From contig CAJTCE010000010.1 of assembly GCA_910574745.1 (NCBI GenBank), positions 1 through 64,000 of the forward strand: DNA of 64,000 nt, read 5' to 3'. Shown here piece by piece: positions 1 to 8,429 of this stretch. How positions within the stretch are numbered: position 1 is the first letter of the stretch; each line of letters opens with the position of its first letter. The notes under the pieces are model-generated. The model worked only from the letters and a program-made list of their open reading frames with translations, had not been told where the DNA came from and did no database searches. This stretch comes from Lachnospiraceae bacterium (lineage in GTDB: Bacteria; Bacillota; Clostridia; Lachnospirales; Lachnospiraceae). A program made the position numbers and the translations under genes.

Positions 1-91
1 TTTCTGAACAACTCAATTATATCAAAACCAGACGGTTTCATGCTATTTTTATGCCAGTTATTATTGAATTTTCAAGGTGCATAGGCATTTA

Positions 92-250
92 TTCAAGTGC
101 GAAGTTTGAGTAATTAAAATATAATTCTTTAACTCTAATATTGGGAATAATCCTTAGAAATTCCACTCATTTATTTTCCAAATGCACTTTTTGTATTTCA
201 TATTGCTACTATTTTGGGGACTTCCTTAAATCAACTCTAAGCCCATTTAC
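92..250 (-). pseudogene. C11: decayed second copy of an immunity gene
   Basis: The minus strand gives three short pieces (YEIQKVHLENK, SGISKDYSQY, LELKNYILITQ) that line up in order with the immunity protein at 5807-6205 (YEIQEGEFGKQ, SEISNGYADY, LELKHYIVITQ), but they lie in different frames and one is followed by a stop. This is therefore a degraded paralogue of that immunity gene, not a working gene. Bases 1-91 show nothing I recognise. The remnant implies that the cassette array continues past the left window edge. Confidence 0.6.
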
Positions 251-289
251 AAAGGTTCTATATTACATTTCTATAAAATCAATTTCGAT

Positions 290-655
290 TTACTCTCTGG
301 CAATAGAAACTTCAAATTCATTTAATATAGCATCTCTAAGCATATCACACAATATTTTTAAAATTATACCAGCTTTTTTACTTATTACACGGTTGTCTAT
401 TGACTCAAATTGTTTTAATGCCAAATGCAAATCTTGAATTATCCAAGGGCTTTCTTCGTACCATCCCAAGTACATATTATAATAATAAGCCAGCCCTTTC
501 CATCCTTCCTTATCAGGCTTCATTAAACTCATTATCTGGTCAAAATAACCTTCCCACATAACAAAAACTTCCGTGTCATATCCTTTTTTACAGATAAATT
601 GAATTTCTGGTTCTCCTTCAAATCCATTATAATAATTATTATTAATATATTTCAT
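290..655 (-). CDS. C10 putative immunity protein
   Basis: A 121-residue acidic, tryptophan- and tyrosine-rich cytoplasmic protein with no signal peptide or membrane segment. I place the start at 655 (MKYINNNYYN) rather than further upstream because a GAGGGAG ribosome site sits just before it. The start lies 13 bp after the stop of the C10 toxin tip, the toxin-then-immunity order seen through the whole array. By position its job is to bind and neutralise that tip. I do not recognise the protein family. The gene is AT-rich compared with the linker DNA upstream. Confidence 0.7.
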   Translation of the reverse strand: MKYINNNYYNGFEGEPEIQFICKKGYDTEVFVMWEGYFDQIMSLMKPDKEGWKGLAYYYNMYLGWYEESPWIIQDLHLALKQFESIDNRVISKKAGIILKILCDMLRDAILNEFEVSIARE

Positions 656-668
656 TTTTACTCCCTCA

Positions 669-1320
669 CTATGGTGCCTCCCAATGTCCATTCCTTAATA
701 ACTCCAATTGCTCAGCCGTTGCCGTTCCATCTCTATAAGCATCAATAGCATTTTGCCATTGATATCTTGGAATCCATTGATTCCCAACTAAAATATGTTG
801 TGTTCTCATTTGTCCTGTTGGTGTACCCGGCCTAATTCGAGTTACTACCCACGTATTACCTTGTCCATCTGGAGCTCTTGGTGTTTTAGTATGCCATCTC
901 ACTTCATATGTATAGCCCTTCTCTGACCACTTAAAAGTAATTTGATCATAACCATTTTTTACTTGAAACTTTACTGTCGCATTAGAAGGTATTTTAATTG
1001 GCGCTTGATCAGCTAAATTTGATGTTCTATCAGTCCAATCACTTCCAGTAGTGTTATTTTTTCCAACAATTTCACTCGCCCCTGCGTCCCTCTCCCCGGG
1101 ATCAAAGCAACCGCACTGGTGCCCGCCAGCATGGGGTAATTGACAAACCCTGTATACACTCCCACAGCTCCTATCAGGGTGCTCACTACCACATACTTCT
1201 TTTCATCTCCCCCAAACAGGATATCCCTTATAAAATTGCTGTTCAGCGTGGTGGAATCCCCATTCCATCCATATTCTATGTCCTGGGTGCTCTGGCTCAC
1301 GTCTACGACTGTCGTAAAGC
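669..1320 (-). pseudogene. C10 orphan Rhs toxin tip, frameshifted
   Basis: The 5' part (about 1085-1320) encodes a class II pre-toxin linker (GDSTTLNSNFIRD, VNYPMLAGTSA, LIPGRGTQG) close to that of C9. The toxin domain (about 135 residues, with YEVRWHTKTPRAP, GNTWVVTRIRPG and NGHWEAP) lies in another frame. The two frames meet at a run of four G (1079-1082 on the plus strand); a fifth G would restore QGASEIVG and one continuous frame. The WHTKTP/GNTWVV domain resembles small C-terminal toxin domains of Rhs-type proteins, but I cannot name its activity. The linker breaks off near 1320, so there is no start region and it could act only if recombined onto the full-length gene. Confidence 0.75.
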
Positions 1321-1441
1321 GGCGGTGTTTCCGTAGACATCATATCCATAGGGGCGCAAATCGCCTTATTTAACGATAAAGATTGATAAGTAATTTTGCA
1401 CTAATTTTTATTATATATTTTAATAACATCTGCATCTCTAT

Positions 1442-1948
1442 TTATTTCCCATCAGATCGCACATCTTCATACATAGTTACACATAGTCCAAACTCCCCCA
1501 TTAAATCATTATCAAGTTTAACCACAATTTCCCTATCGGGGAACAATTCTTTAACTCTTCTATCCCAAAAATATGCTATAGCATTAGCAAACTGAATGAT
1601 TATTTTATCATTATCCATAATTTTACTGGATTCCCCTACAAAAAAATCTCCAATGCTCCATGTGTTAACACTCATCTCTATATCTTTTTTATTATTGTGA
1701 TACTGCTCCTCTAATCTATTGATTTGATCAAAGGAATCTTCCTCATTGCAATTCCAAAATTGTTTAATAAATATGTAATTTTTTACTTGTATTATCTGAG
1801 GACAGAATAAATATGCCGCAGCTATCAACCCATCAATTTTGCACTTATATGTTGCATATTGTACTAAATCAGTGCACCAGTTTGCATCCTCGATTTCATT
1901 AATTATATTGCTATTAATTACACTTTCAAAAACTTTAACATTTTCCAT
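1442..1948 (-). CDS. C9 putative immunity protein
   Basis: A soluble acidic protein of about 168 residues (MENVKVFESV...), directly downstream of the C9 toxin tip. An alternative start at 1960 overlaps the toxin stop codon, giving four extra residues; neither start has a strong ribosome site, so translation is probably coupled to the toxin frame. Cysteines occur at scattered positions without a metal-binding pattern. I do not recognise the family. Function is inferred from position and from the same layout in the other cassettes. The next 140 bases, up to the C10 linker remnant, hold no gene. Confidence 0.65.
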   Translation of the reverse strand: MENVKVFESVINSNIINEIEDANWCTDLVQYATYKCKIDGLIAAAYLFCPQIIQVKNYIFIKQFWNCNEEDSFDQINRLEEQYHNNKKDIEMSVNTWSIGDFFVGESSKIMDNDKIIIQFANAIAYFWDRRVKELFPDREIVVKLDNDLMGEFGLCVTMYEDVRSDGK

Positions 1949-1953
1949 AATTA

Positions 1954-3290
1954 TTACCATCCAAAAAGATTTTTTATTGCTGTTGGTACAGGACCCTTTA
2001 ATTTATACGGTTGATAATACTCAATACCATTCGGAGCAACATTTATTTTAAAGCCTTTCACTCTAGTTTTACTTATATCATATATTAGTTTTCCATCATT
2101 ATCATAAACAAATACATGTTCTCCATTTCCAGTACTATAATAACTATTTGGAGCGCTAGTTACCGGTCTATTACTCCCCGAAGAATTGACTTGAACAACA
2201 CCATTGTTTTTTAATGACGAAAAATTATTTATATTTAGTTGATTTGTGTATGTCAAATTTCTATTCCAAGTATTCCCCTGTGCCCCTCTCCCCGGAATCA
2301 ATGCACCCGCACTGGTCCCCGCCAGCATAGGATAATTAACAAAACCTACATACACCCCTATGGCACCCACAAGAGTACTGACTATCCCATACCGCTCATC
2401 GTTTCCTCCGAACAGGCTGTCCCTTATAAAGTTACTGTTTGGCGTAGTGGAATCCCCATTCCATCCATATTCTATGTCCTGAGTCCCTTGGCTTACATCT
2501 GCAATCGCTGTTGTCAATCCAAAAAGCCCCAGTGTTATCTTTCCTACACCTAGGGGAATACCTGCACCGGTAGATACTTCCAAACCGCCTACAACTACGA
2601 GTGCCGCCCCTCCAAAAGCCTCTACAACTCCTTTTAGGAAGTTTTTTCCACCGGCATATATTCTTTCGAAATCTTTTCCCTCAATAAATGTCTGGACAGC
2701 ATTATCACAATAATTATAAGCAGCACACTCTAACTGTTCTATGGCAGAAGCCACACTTCCTATCCACGGCCCCGCTGGGGATGCATCTATCTTTCCTGCC
2801 AGATATGTCAGGCACATATCCTCCGTGATTTGCATAAGCCCGCTATAATCACTTCTTATATCCACTTCTTCTGTCTGGTTTCCCTGACTGCTCTGGCTTC
2901 CCGAAGTGATCCTCTCTTCCGCACTCTGGACCGCCGCTTTTTCAGCAGCCCTGTCTGGTTCTGGGCATTTCTCGCCCCGTTTCTTGCCGCATCCGCTATG
3001 GCAGAAAAGGTATTCTTTATAGTACTTCCCAAAGCCTTATGGCCATCCGGGTCCGCATAATTCACAGGATTATTCCCTACATAAGTATAACGGTTCTGAC
3101 TTAAGATATTATCCATGGCGCCGCCATAAGTATCGCGGCTTAAGAAGGTTCCCGTCGCCATGTTCAGATAACGGACCCTTAAATACTGCATCCTCAGGCT
3201 CTCATGGGTGTATTCCCCGTTATAGCCGTAGACCGCCACCTGAGTCCTTACATAAAGGTCTGTGCTTTCCGCCCCGTAAGGAATCCTATT
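1954..3290 (-). pseudogene. C9 orphan Rhs core end plus toxin tip, 4-bp frameshift
   Basis: The segment starts at about 3290, just after the C8 immunity stop, with Rhs core sequence almost identical to the giant gene (YGYNGEYTHES, GTFLSRDTYGGAMDN, VNYADPDGHKA). At plus-strand 2950-2953 it has one CCTG where the giant gene has two (18686-18693). This shifts the frame and ends the core frame at 2856. The shifted frame continues as a class II pre-toxin linker with CAAYNYC, NSNFIRDSLFGG and GALIPGRGAQG. It ends in a ~90-residue toxin domain (NGEHVFVYDNDGKLIYD, GFKINVAPNGIEYY) with stop at 1954. The toxin resembles compact RNase-like tips of Rhs/WapA proteins, but I cannot name it. The downstream frame alone spans 1954-2865. 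Confidence 0.8.
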
Positions 3291-3310
3291 AAAATCAACA
3301 AATATTTCAA

Positions 3311-3637
3311 CTAAGATTTTATCATTTTATTTAATTTATTTATTATAATTTCAAGTCTTTGCTCCAATTCTAGTAAGGAGAGTTCATCTTGCTTTAAGCT
3401 AAATATGTAATTTCCTACATCCTCATGCCAAATCAAGTCATATTCTGTAAAATCCTTATGCAACTTTATAATACTATAATGTATTCCATCTATCTTTTCC
3501 TCTGATAACATTTGATATTCTTGGTAAAACAATTTTGCTATAAGATCGTTTCCGTCAAAATAATCAAAATTAACTAGTAAATACTCTACTCTGTTATTTT
3601 CACTTTTATTTATATGCTTTACTACATATACACTCAT
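3311..3637 (-). CDS. C8 putative immunity protein
   Basis: A 108-residue soluble protein (MSVYVVKHIN...) with a long C-terminal helix. The start at 3637 follows the toxin stop by 9 bp, and the stop itself (GAATAGGAG) forms part of the ribosome site. No signal peptide, membrane segment or known motif is visible. Immunity function is inferred from position. About 20 bp after its stop the next displaced Rhs core copy (C9) begins, so this gene marks the end of one recombination unit. Confidence 0.7.
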   Translation of the reverse strand: MSVYVVKHINKSENNRVEYLLVNFDYFDGNDLIAKLFYQEYQMLSEEKIDGIHYSIIKLHKDFTEYDLIWHEDVGNYIFSLKQDELSLLELEQRLEIIINKLNKMIKS

Positions 3638-3646
3638 TTGCGTCTC

Positions 3647-4408
3647 CTATTCTAATCCTAATGACTGACTTACACTTGTTCTAGAACGTTGTGAACTTTC
3701 CAAAATTTCTCTATAAATATCATCTCCTGATAATCCTTTTGCTACTTGTTTTTGAATTATTTGATCCCATGTAAGATTAGGGTCAGTTCTGAACAAAGAC
3801 TCGGCAAGCTGTTGGTCTAACATTAGTTCCCTGGCTTGCGTTCTATACTGATTTCTTAAATCAAATGCCTGCCTTGCCTGTTGTTCTATTGGCAGGCTAT
3901 CATCAATCAAATCAGGAATTTTGGCTTCTTGTTCTAAATACCATCGTCTTGCATCAACATTACTTAATGTTCCTGGTTTAAAACCTCCTTCTGCCCCTCC
4001 CGCAGCATCATCCGCCCCCATAGCAGCCTTCTTCGCGATATCCTTCTGCTTTCCGCCTGCCAATACAGGATTCTTTTGGGGCATAACATACGGTCTCAAT
4101 GCCATTCCCACCATCGCCGCCGTCCCTGTGCTTAAATGATAGATGGTGTCATTTCCGTCATACAGAGTATCCCTTACATAATTTCCCGTCCGTGTCGTGC
4201 TGTCATTTCTCAATCCGAGTTTTATCTCATTAATTCCCTGCTCTATATCCGATATCCCGGAAACACCTGTAACAGTCCCTGCCGCCATTCCTCCCAAACC
4301 GATTCCTGTATAGGATGTGAGTGCTCCCGCAAAAGTAATGAGAGCCCCTCCTGTCTTCTTAAAGCCCCCTACCTGTATCAGACCGGAGCCTTCCAGTATT
4401 CTCTCCAC
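3647..4408 (-). CDS. C8 orphan Rhs toxin tip (class I linker), 5'-truncated
   Basis: Residues 1-135 are the class I pre-toxin linker, nearly identical to residues 3120-3260 of the giant Rhs (GALTSYTGIGLGG, TRTGNYVRDTLYDGND, NPVLAGGKQKDIAKKAAMG). The remaining ~115 residues are an alpha-helical toxin domain (DARRWYLEQEAKIPDLID, QQARQAFDLRNQYRTQAR, GLSGDDIYREI) that I have seen on many Firmicute polymorphic toxins but cannot name. The frame upstream of 4408 meets a TAA at once, so the copy has no signal sequence, start region or core and is unlikely to be made as it stands. The tip itself is undamaged, and the ~400-bp identity with the giant gene would let one crossover put it in frame. Its immunity gene follows at 3637. 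Confidence 0.75.
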   Translation of the reverse strand: MERILEGSGLIQVGGFKKTGGALITFAGALTSYTGIGLGGMAAGTVTGVSGISDIEQGINEIKLGLRNDSTTRTGNYVRDTLYDGNDTIYHLSTGTAAMVGMALRPYVMPQKNPVLAGGKQKDIAKKAAMGADDAAGGAEGGFKPGTLSNVDARRWYLEQEAKIPDLIDDSLPIEQQARQAFDLRNQYRTQARELMLDQQLAESLFRTDPNLTWDQIIQKQVAKGLSGDDIYREILESSQRSRTSVSQSLGLE

Positions 4409-4420
4409 GTCACTGTTTGG
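4005..4420 (-). repeat. Class I linker direct repeat, copy in C8
   Basis: Near-identical to 5120-5520, 11232-11630 and 17880-18280; differences are scattered single bases. Same orientation in every copy. It is a long direct repeat able to support RecA-type exchange of toxin tips. A shorter copy lies at 6524-6712 (C6) and a diverged one at about 7480-7770 (C5). Confidence 0.85.
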
Positions 4421-4493
4421 TAGAAGTTCTTACACTGTTTAAGACATCCGAAGACACGTTTGCAAAATTTGTTTAAATACAATAATATGAGCT

Positions 4494-4733
4494 TTACTTT
4501 TCTAGACGATATATCATGACTGGTGTCTCATTATCCCCTTCATAAACATATATACTTTTACATATCGGACATCTCCATACATCATATTTGGGAAGTGGAA
4601 TCATCCATGGTTGAATACTATCACAATCACAAATTTTCTCCCACTCTCTATCTGTATATACAACTAATTCTATATCATTTGGAACTTCATGATTACTCAA
4701 TTTAGTTCCGCATGTACAAATCATTTTTGCCAT
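4494..4733 (-). CDS. C7 putative zinc-ribbon immunity protein
   Basis: A 79-residue protein with an N-terminal CxC (MICTCG), a CDCD segment and a C-terminal CPIC, which together look like a small zinc-binding fold. I choose the ATG at 4733, eight bases after AGGAG; the GTG at 4736 is one codon upstream. It begins 5 bp after the stop of the C7 toxin. Small cysteine-rich proteins of this type are often found next to CdiA-type tRNase tips, so a role as the cognate immunity factor is likely, though inferred from context. Confidence 0.7.
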   Translation of the reverse strand: MAKMICTCGTKLSNHEVPNDIELVVYTDREWEKICDCDSIQPWMIPLPKYDVWRCPICKSIYVYEGDNETPVMIYRLEK

Positions 4734-4737
4734 CACA

Positions 4738-5751
4738 TCATCTCCTTATAATTCCATCTGTCGTCCAAATTTCAACTATTCCTGGTAATTTACCTCCATA
4801 TGTTCCTAATGCCCGATTTATTATCGTATTTGCCTCATTTAATGTTACTCCCGTATTCCTTCCGTCAATTATTACAACTTCTGCACCTTGTTTAAATCCT
4901 TTTTGTATTCTCGTTACTGGTGTATTCAAACTGGAACCCTCTAAAGTTTTTAATTCCGTCCTAACACCATCTACTAGAAAATCCGGCGTTTTAATATTTT
5001 GCAAACTGGAGCGTGGTATTATTTCTACATCTTTTCCTGAAGCCAATAACTCTTCAACTATTGCTCTCTCATTAGCTGTCAATCCATCAAGTTTACCTGT
5101 CAAAGTTCCTCTAGTGCCTGCCCCCATAGCCGCCTTCTCTGCTATGTTCTTCTGCTTTCCGCCTGCCAATACAGGATTCTTTTGGGGCATAACATACGGT
5201 CTCAATGCCATTCCCGCCATCGCCGCCGTCCCTGTGCTTAAATGATAAATCGTGTCATTTCCGTCATACAGAGTATCCCTTACATAATTTCCCGTCCGTG
5301 TCGTGCTGTCATTTCTCAATCCGAGTTTTATCTCATTAATTCCCTGCTCTATATCCGATATCCCGGAAACACCTGTAACAGTCCCTGCCGCCATTCCTCC
5401 CAAACCGATTCCTGTATAGGATGTGAGTGCTCCCGCAAAGGTAAGGAAAGCCCCTCCTGCCATCTTAAAGCCACCCATCAATATCAGCCCGGAACCGTCC
5501 AATATCCTCTCCACGTCACTGTTTGGCAGAAATTCCTGTAATCCATTGATACAGTAATTATAAGCTGCACATTCTTTTTGGGTTACCCACTCCGCAGCAC
5601 TTCCTACCCACTCTCCTGCCCGGGAAGCATCTATATACCCTGCCAGATTCGTAAACCCTTTATCAAACCATGCCCCCGCACTGTTTAAAGCATCCAGCGG
5701 TATGCTTACAAAATCCGCTCTCCTTTGGAAATAGATTACTTTTCCCTGCAT
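4738..5751 (-). CDS. C7 orphan Rhs tip with PD-(D/E)xK-type tRNase domain
   Basis: Residues 12-215 are the class I linker, nearly identical to the giant Rhs from ADFVS onward (DALNSAGAW, GYIDAS, CAAYNYCINGLQEF, NPVLAGGKQK). Residues ~228-337 form the toxin: an ERAIVEELLASGKDVEII helix, then TPDFLVDGVRTELKTLEG, which has the PD...ExK pattern of nuclease active sites, and a final GIVEIWTTDGIIRR strand. This matches the CdiA-type C-terminal tRNase fold (CdiA_C); the tRNA target is inference. The first 11 residues (MQGKVIYFQRR) are not Rhs sequence and the ATG has no ribosome site, so the start is probably accidental. The tip is intact and followed by an immunity gene, making this one of the best candidates for reactivation. 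Confidence 0.8.
   Translation of the reverse strand: MQGKVIYFQRRADFVSIPLDALNSAGAWFDKGFTNLAGYIDASRAGEWVGSAAEWVTQKECAAYNYCINGLQEFLPNSDVERILDGSGLILMGGFKMAGGAFLTFAGALTSYTGIGLGGMAAGTVTGVSGISDIEQGINEIKLGLRNDSTTRTGNYVRDTLYDGNDTIYHLSTGTAAMAGMALRPYVMPQKNPVLAGGKQKNIAEKAAMGAGTRGTLTGKLDGLTANERAIVEELLASGKDVEIIPRSSLQNIKTPDFLVDGVRTELKTLEGSSLNTPVTRIQKGFKQGAEVVIIDGRNTGVTLNEANTIINRALGTYGGKLPGIVEIWTTDGIIRR
5120..5715 (-). repeat. Class I linker direct repeat, copy in C7
   Basis: About 600 bp nearly identical to 17880-18480 in the giant gene and 11232-11850 in C3, in the same orientation. The frame is conserved, so a crossover anywhere inside it would yield an in-frame full-length Rhs carrying the C7 tip and would delete or park the DNA between. 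Confidence 0.85.
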
Positions 5752-5806
5752 AGAACTATTATTAGCTTTGGCTAATGTTTATAACGTTTTTATGAATAAC
5801 CAAATA

Positions 5807-6205
5807 TTATATTTGTGAAATTTCAATTATCGGTTCCCACTCAGTAACAATATCAATATTATAATTTTGAGTAATTACAATATAATGCTTTAATTCTAAA
5901 TAATCGGCATAACCATTAGAAATTTCACTTATTTGCTTTCCAAATTCTCCTTCTTGTATTTCATAAATTACATTCCGAAAATTATCATCTTTATACCTCT
6001 TTATTTCATGTTCAGAATACAAATTATTTTGTACAATTCCCTCATCTAACATTCGTATCGCTTGAACCACACCAAATTTAATTATTATGCATAAATGATT
6101 ACTATATAACTCTATAATTAGTCCATGTTTCTCGCCATTTACTATTTGTATTTGATATTTTTCTTGCGGAATTTTTCCCACAAATACTTCCCGCCACTTT
6201 TCCAT
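5807..6205 (-). CDS. C6 putative immunity protein
   Basis: A 132-residue soluble protein (MEKWREVFVGKIPQEKY...) with alternating strands. The toxin stop is part of its ribosome site (TATTAGGAG, then ATG eight bases later). A decayed paralogue lies at 92-250, so this immunity type has been carried twice in the locus. I do not recognise the family. Its partner is the tip at 6218-6631. Confidence 0.7.
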   Translation of the reverse strand: MEKWREVFVGKIPQEKYQIQIVNGEKHGLIIELYSNHLCIIIKFGVVQAIRMLDEGIVQNNLYSEHEIKRYKDDNFRNVIYEIQEGEFGKQISEISNGYADYLELKHYIVITQNYNIDIVTEWEPIIEISQI

Positions 6206-6217
6206 GTCGTTAATCTC

Positions 6218-6631
6218 CTAATATCGAATTTTATATACCTTACTATTTGATACCCTTATCTCAAGTGTTGCACCACCTGTTGTACTGCCTGGACGAGCAA
6301 TAACTGTTGTTCCATTACCCAATTTACCAACTCTTCCCATCCCATACTGTGTCTGAATTTCTTTAACATCAATCGGATTCAATGAATCAAAATCTTTGAG
6401 TGTTTGATTAAATCCCCCTGCTGATTCAAAATTTCTGGCAACCCCTCTTCCATTAGTAGTTTCTGGTAAATTATCGATTATATCGCTAATGGTCTTATTA
6501 CTACCTTCTATGCTTCCAGCCGCATCATCCGCCCCCATAGCAGCCTTCTTCGCGATATCCTTCTGCGCCCCTCCTGCCAGAACAGGATTCCTTTTCGGCA
6601 TGACATACGGTCTCAATGCCATTCCCGCCAT
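6218..6631 (-). CDS. C6 orphan Rhs toxin tip
   Basis: The first ~35 residues are class I linker (GMALRPYVMPKRNPVLAGG, KDIAKKAAMGADDAAG). The rest is a ~100-residue toxin: NGRGVARNFESAGGFNQTL, KDFDSLNPIDV, TVIARPGSTTGGATLEI and a KVYKIRY end. This domain resembles the C-terminal RNase-like tips of Bacillus YeeF/YobL-type LXG toxins; I infer a nuclease but see no decisive catalytic set. In-frame linker continues upstream of 6631 to about 6712, where a TGA ends it. No start, signal or core remains, so it is a silent tip. Linker identity with the giant gene here is short (~190 bp). Confidence 0.7.
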   Translation of the reverse strand: MAGMALRPYVMPKRNPVLAGGAQKDIAKKAAMGADDAAGSIEGSNKTISDIIDNLPETTNGRGVARNFESAGGFNQTLKDFDSLNPIDVKEIQTQYGMGRVGKLGNGTTVIARPGSTTGGATLEIRVSNSKVYKIRY

Positions 6632-6812
6632 CGCCGCCGTCCCTGTACTTAAATGATAAATCGTGTCATTTCCGTCATACAGAGTATCCCTTACATAATT
6701 CCTTGTCTGTGTAATCCGGTCATTCCTAAGCCCCGACCAGTATCATTCTGAAACCTTCAAGCATCCTTTCCACGTTACTGTTTGGCAGAAGTTCCTACAG
6801 TCCGTTGATACA
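6632..6812 (-). pseudogene. C6 linker remnant with internal deletion and nonsense codon
   Basis: The minus strand reads INGL-stop-ELLPNSNVERMLEGF, equivalent to INGLQELLPNSDVERILDG in C3, then jumps in another frame to LRNDRITQTRNYVRDTLYD. Roughly 130 bp of linker have been lost between the two parts, and a glutamine codon has become TAG. Confidence 0.7.
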
Positions 6813-6854
6813 TTCTCTATAAACCACTCAATATCCATATTTTGAATCACTTGC

Positions 6855-7469
6855 TTACTTCTGTACCCACTTTACCTTCAATTCACTTAACCACTTTTCA
6901 ACATTATCTTTTACTATCGCATCACTTATACTTTCAATTTTTAGATACTCCTCTTGAAATGCTTTGCCTTCAGCGGGCAGCCTTGAATAATCCCAAGCGC
7001 CGTCATCAGAATATATAATTCCATCAGTCAAAACAGCTATTGCTATTGCTAAATATCCATAATATAAATTTACTATATCCGGTTGTCCTATTGTTCTTTT
7101 AACACTCCAAAAATATCCCACTTTCAAATTAGCATCTATCTTTTCTCTTAGAGAATATGCTCTGTTATTATTCTGTATTTCTTCATTCCAAAAATCTTTA
7201 TCTAATTTCGTAAGCTTATGATAAAACACATATGCTTCACCTTCTTCATTCAGATTGAATACTGTATAAAAATTCTCTTTTAAAGTCAAAATTGCAGGAC
7301 TAATATGTACTTCATTATTTTCTGTTACCTCTTTGGTAATAATATTAATATTGTGTAATATCTTTTCCTTATTCAGGAATCTTCTAAATAACTGTGTAGA
7401 GCATTTAACTATTTCGTCACAGCTAATCATCTTTCTCTTTGTCGGTAATATCTCAAAACTCATACTCAT
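6855..7469 (-). CDS. C5 orphan immunity protein (toxin lost)
   Basis: A ~204-residue protein starting MSMSFEILPTKRKMISCDE. The open frame extends 30 codons upstream, but those codons are the class I linker read out of frame, so I take the ATG at 7469. In the correct frame the linker runs NPVLAGGEQKNIAKKTAMG and ends at a TGA overlapping this ATG (ATGA). No toxin domain lies between linker and immunity gene, unlike all other cassettes. The protein is acidic with a tryptophan-rich C-terminal half (YFWSVKRTIGQPD, DDGAWDYSRLP); family unknown. It may survive as free protection against a toxin carried by neighbours. Confidence 0.65.
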   Translation of the reverse strand: MSMSFEILPTKRKMISCDEIVKCSTQLFRRFLNKEKILHNINIITKEVTENNEVHISPAILTLKENFYTVFNLNEEGEAYVFYHKLTKLDKDFWNEEIQNNNRAYSLREKIDANLKVGYFWSVKRTIGQPDIVNLYYGYLAIAIAVLTDGIIYSDDGAWDYSRLPAEGKAFQEEYLKIESISDAIVKDNVEKWLSELKVKWVQK

Positions 7470-7799
7470 ATCTTTGTCTCCATCCGCCCCATAGCAGTCT
7501 TCTTTGCTATATTCTTCTGTTCTCCGCCTGCCAGTACAGGATTCTTCCGGGGATGACATATGGCTTTAATGCCATTCCTGCCATCGTAGCCGTACCGGTA
7601 CTCAAATGATAGATGGTATCGTTTCCATCACACAGCGTATTCCTTTCGTAGTCTTTGTCTGTATAATCCTGTCATTTCTCCATCCAAGCTTTACTTCATT
7701 GATTCCCTGCTTTATATCTGAAATCCTTAAAACACCTGTAATATTCCCCACCTCCATTTTCCAATACTTATTTTTGTATAGGACTGAATATCCCTGCAT
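7470..7799 (-). pseudogene. C5 class I linker remnant
   Basis: Diverged linker sequence: RISDIKQGINEVKLGWRND corresponds to GISDIEQGINEIKLGLRND of the giant gene, and PRKNPVLAGGEQKNIAKK to PKKNPVLAGGKQKDIAKK, but frames are broken between them. Many more substitutions than in C3, C7 or C8 make this one of the oldest copies. The 187 bases from 7800 to 7986 show no gene. Confidence 0.7.
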
Positions 7800-7986
7800 T
7801 CTAAGGAAATGTTCAACAAACTATGTTAGACTTTTTAATCCATTTTGTCTTGAACGGCATCTGTATAATGCGGCAAATTTTTAAAATCATCATAACTTGG
7901 TTTTTCTACATGAATTTATTTATTGCCTATCTATATTCGGTAATGCGTTTTTATTATCTGTGTTTCAGCAAAAATAATTAGAATAC

Positions 7987-8370
7987 TCATTGCCAAAATA
8001 TATCTACTAAACTATTGGATACTTTTTCAACATTTATTTTTTTGCAAGTTACCTTTGCAGTCAATATCGTCAAGTCTATTTTTACATCATAAAAGTCATC
8101 TAGACTTTTATTTTGGGTTAATGTGATGTCTTGTCCATAATAACCAAGTTGGGCTTTTCTCATATCGCTTACATGTGTAATTGTTCTCCAATTTGCATCT
8201 GTTTGATATTCGACTCTATAACATGACGAAAAGGAAATTCTCCAACTTGTAACTTCATCATTATAAATAAAAATATTTACTTCATCTCCAAAATAATCTA
8301 TTTGAAAATCTAATATTCTCAAATCCCAATATTGGGTCTCATCAATTTTTCTTTGTAATTCTTTTAACAT
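7987..8370 (-). CDS. C4 putative immunity protein
   Basis: A 127-residue beta-rich protein (MLKELQRKIDETQYWDLRI...) with conserved-looking FGDEV, SSCYRVEY and MRKAQLGYYGQDI segments; proteins of this kind recur beside polymorphic toxins, but I cannot give the family number. The start at 8370 has GAGG eight bases upstream. Its likely partner is the tip at 8793-9116. The two are now separated by ~420 bp containing an IS200-type remnant, so translational coupling has been lost and it would need its own promoter. Confidence 0.65.
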   Translation of the reverse strand: MLKELQRKIDETQYWDLRILDFQIDYFGDEVNIFIYNDEVTSWRISFSSCYRVEYQTDANWRTITHVSDMRKAQLGYYGQDITLTQNKSLDDFYDVKIDLTILTAKVTCKKINVEKVSNSLVDIFWQ

Positions 8371-8429
8371 AATTTTACCTCATATTTTAAGTTAACAACC
8401 ATCTCTTCAAATGATAGTTTATTATTTGC

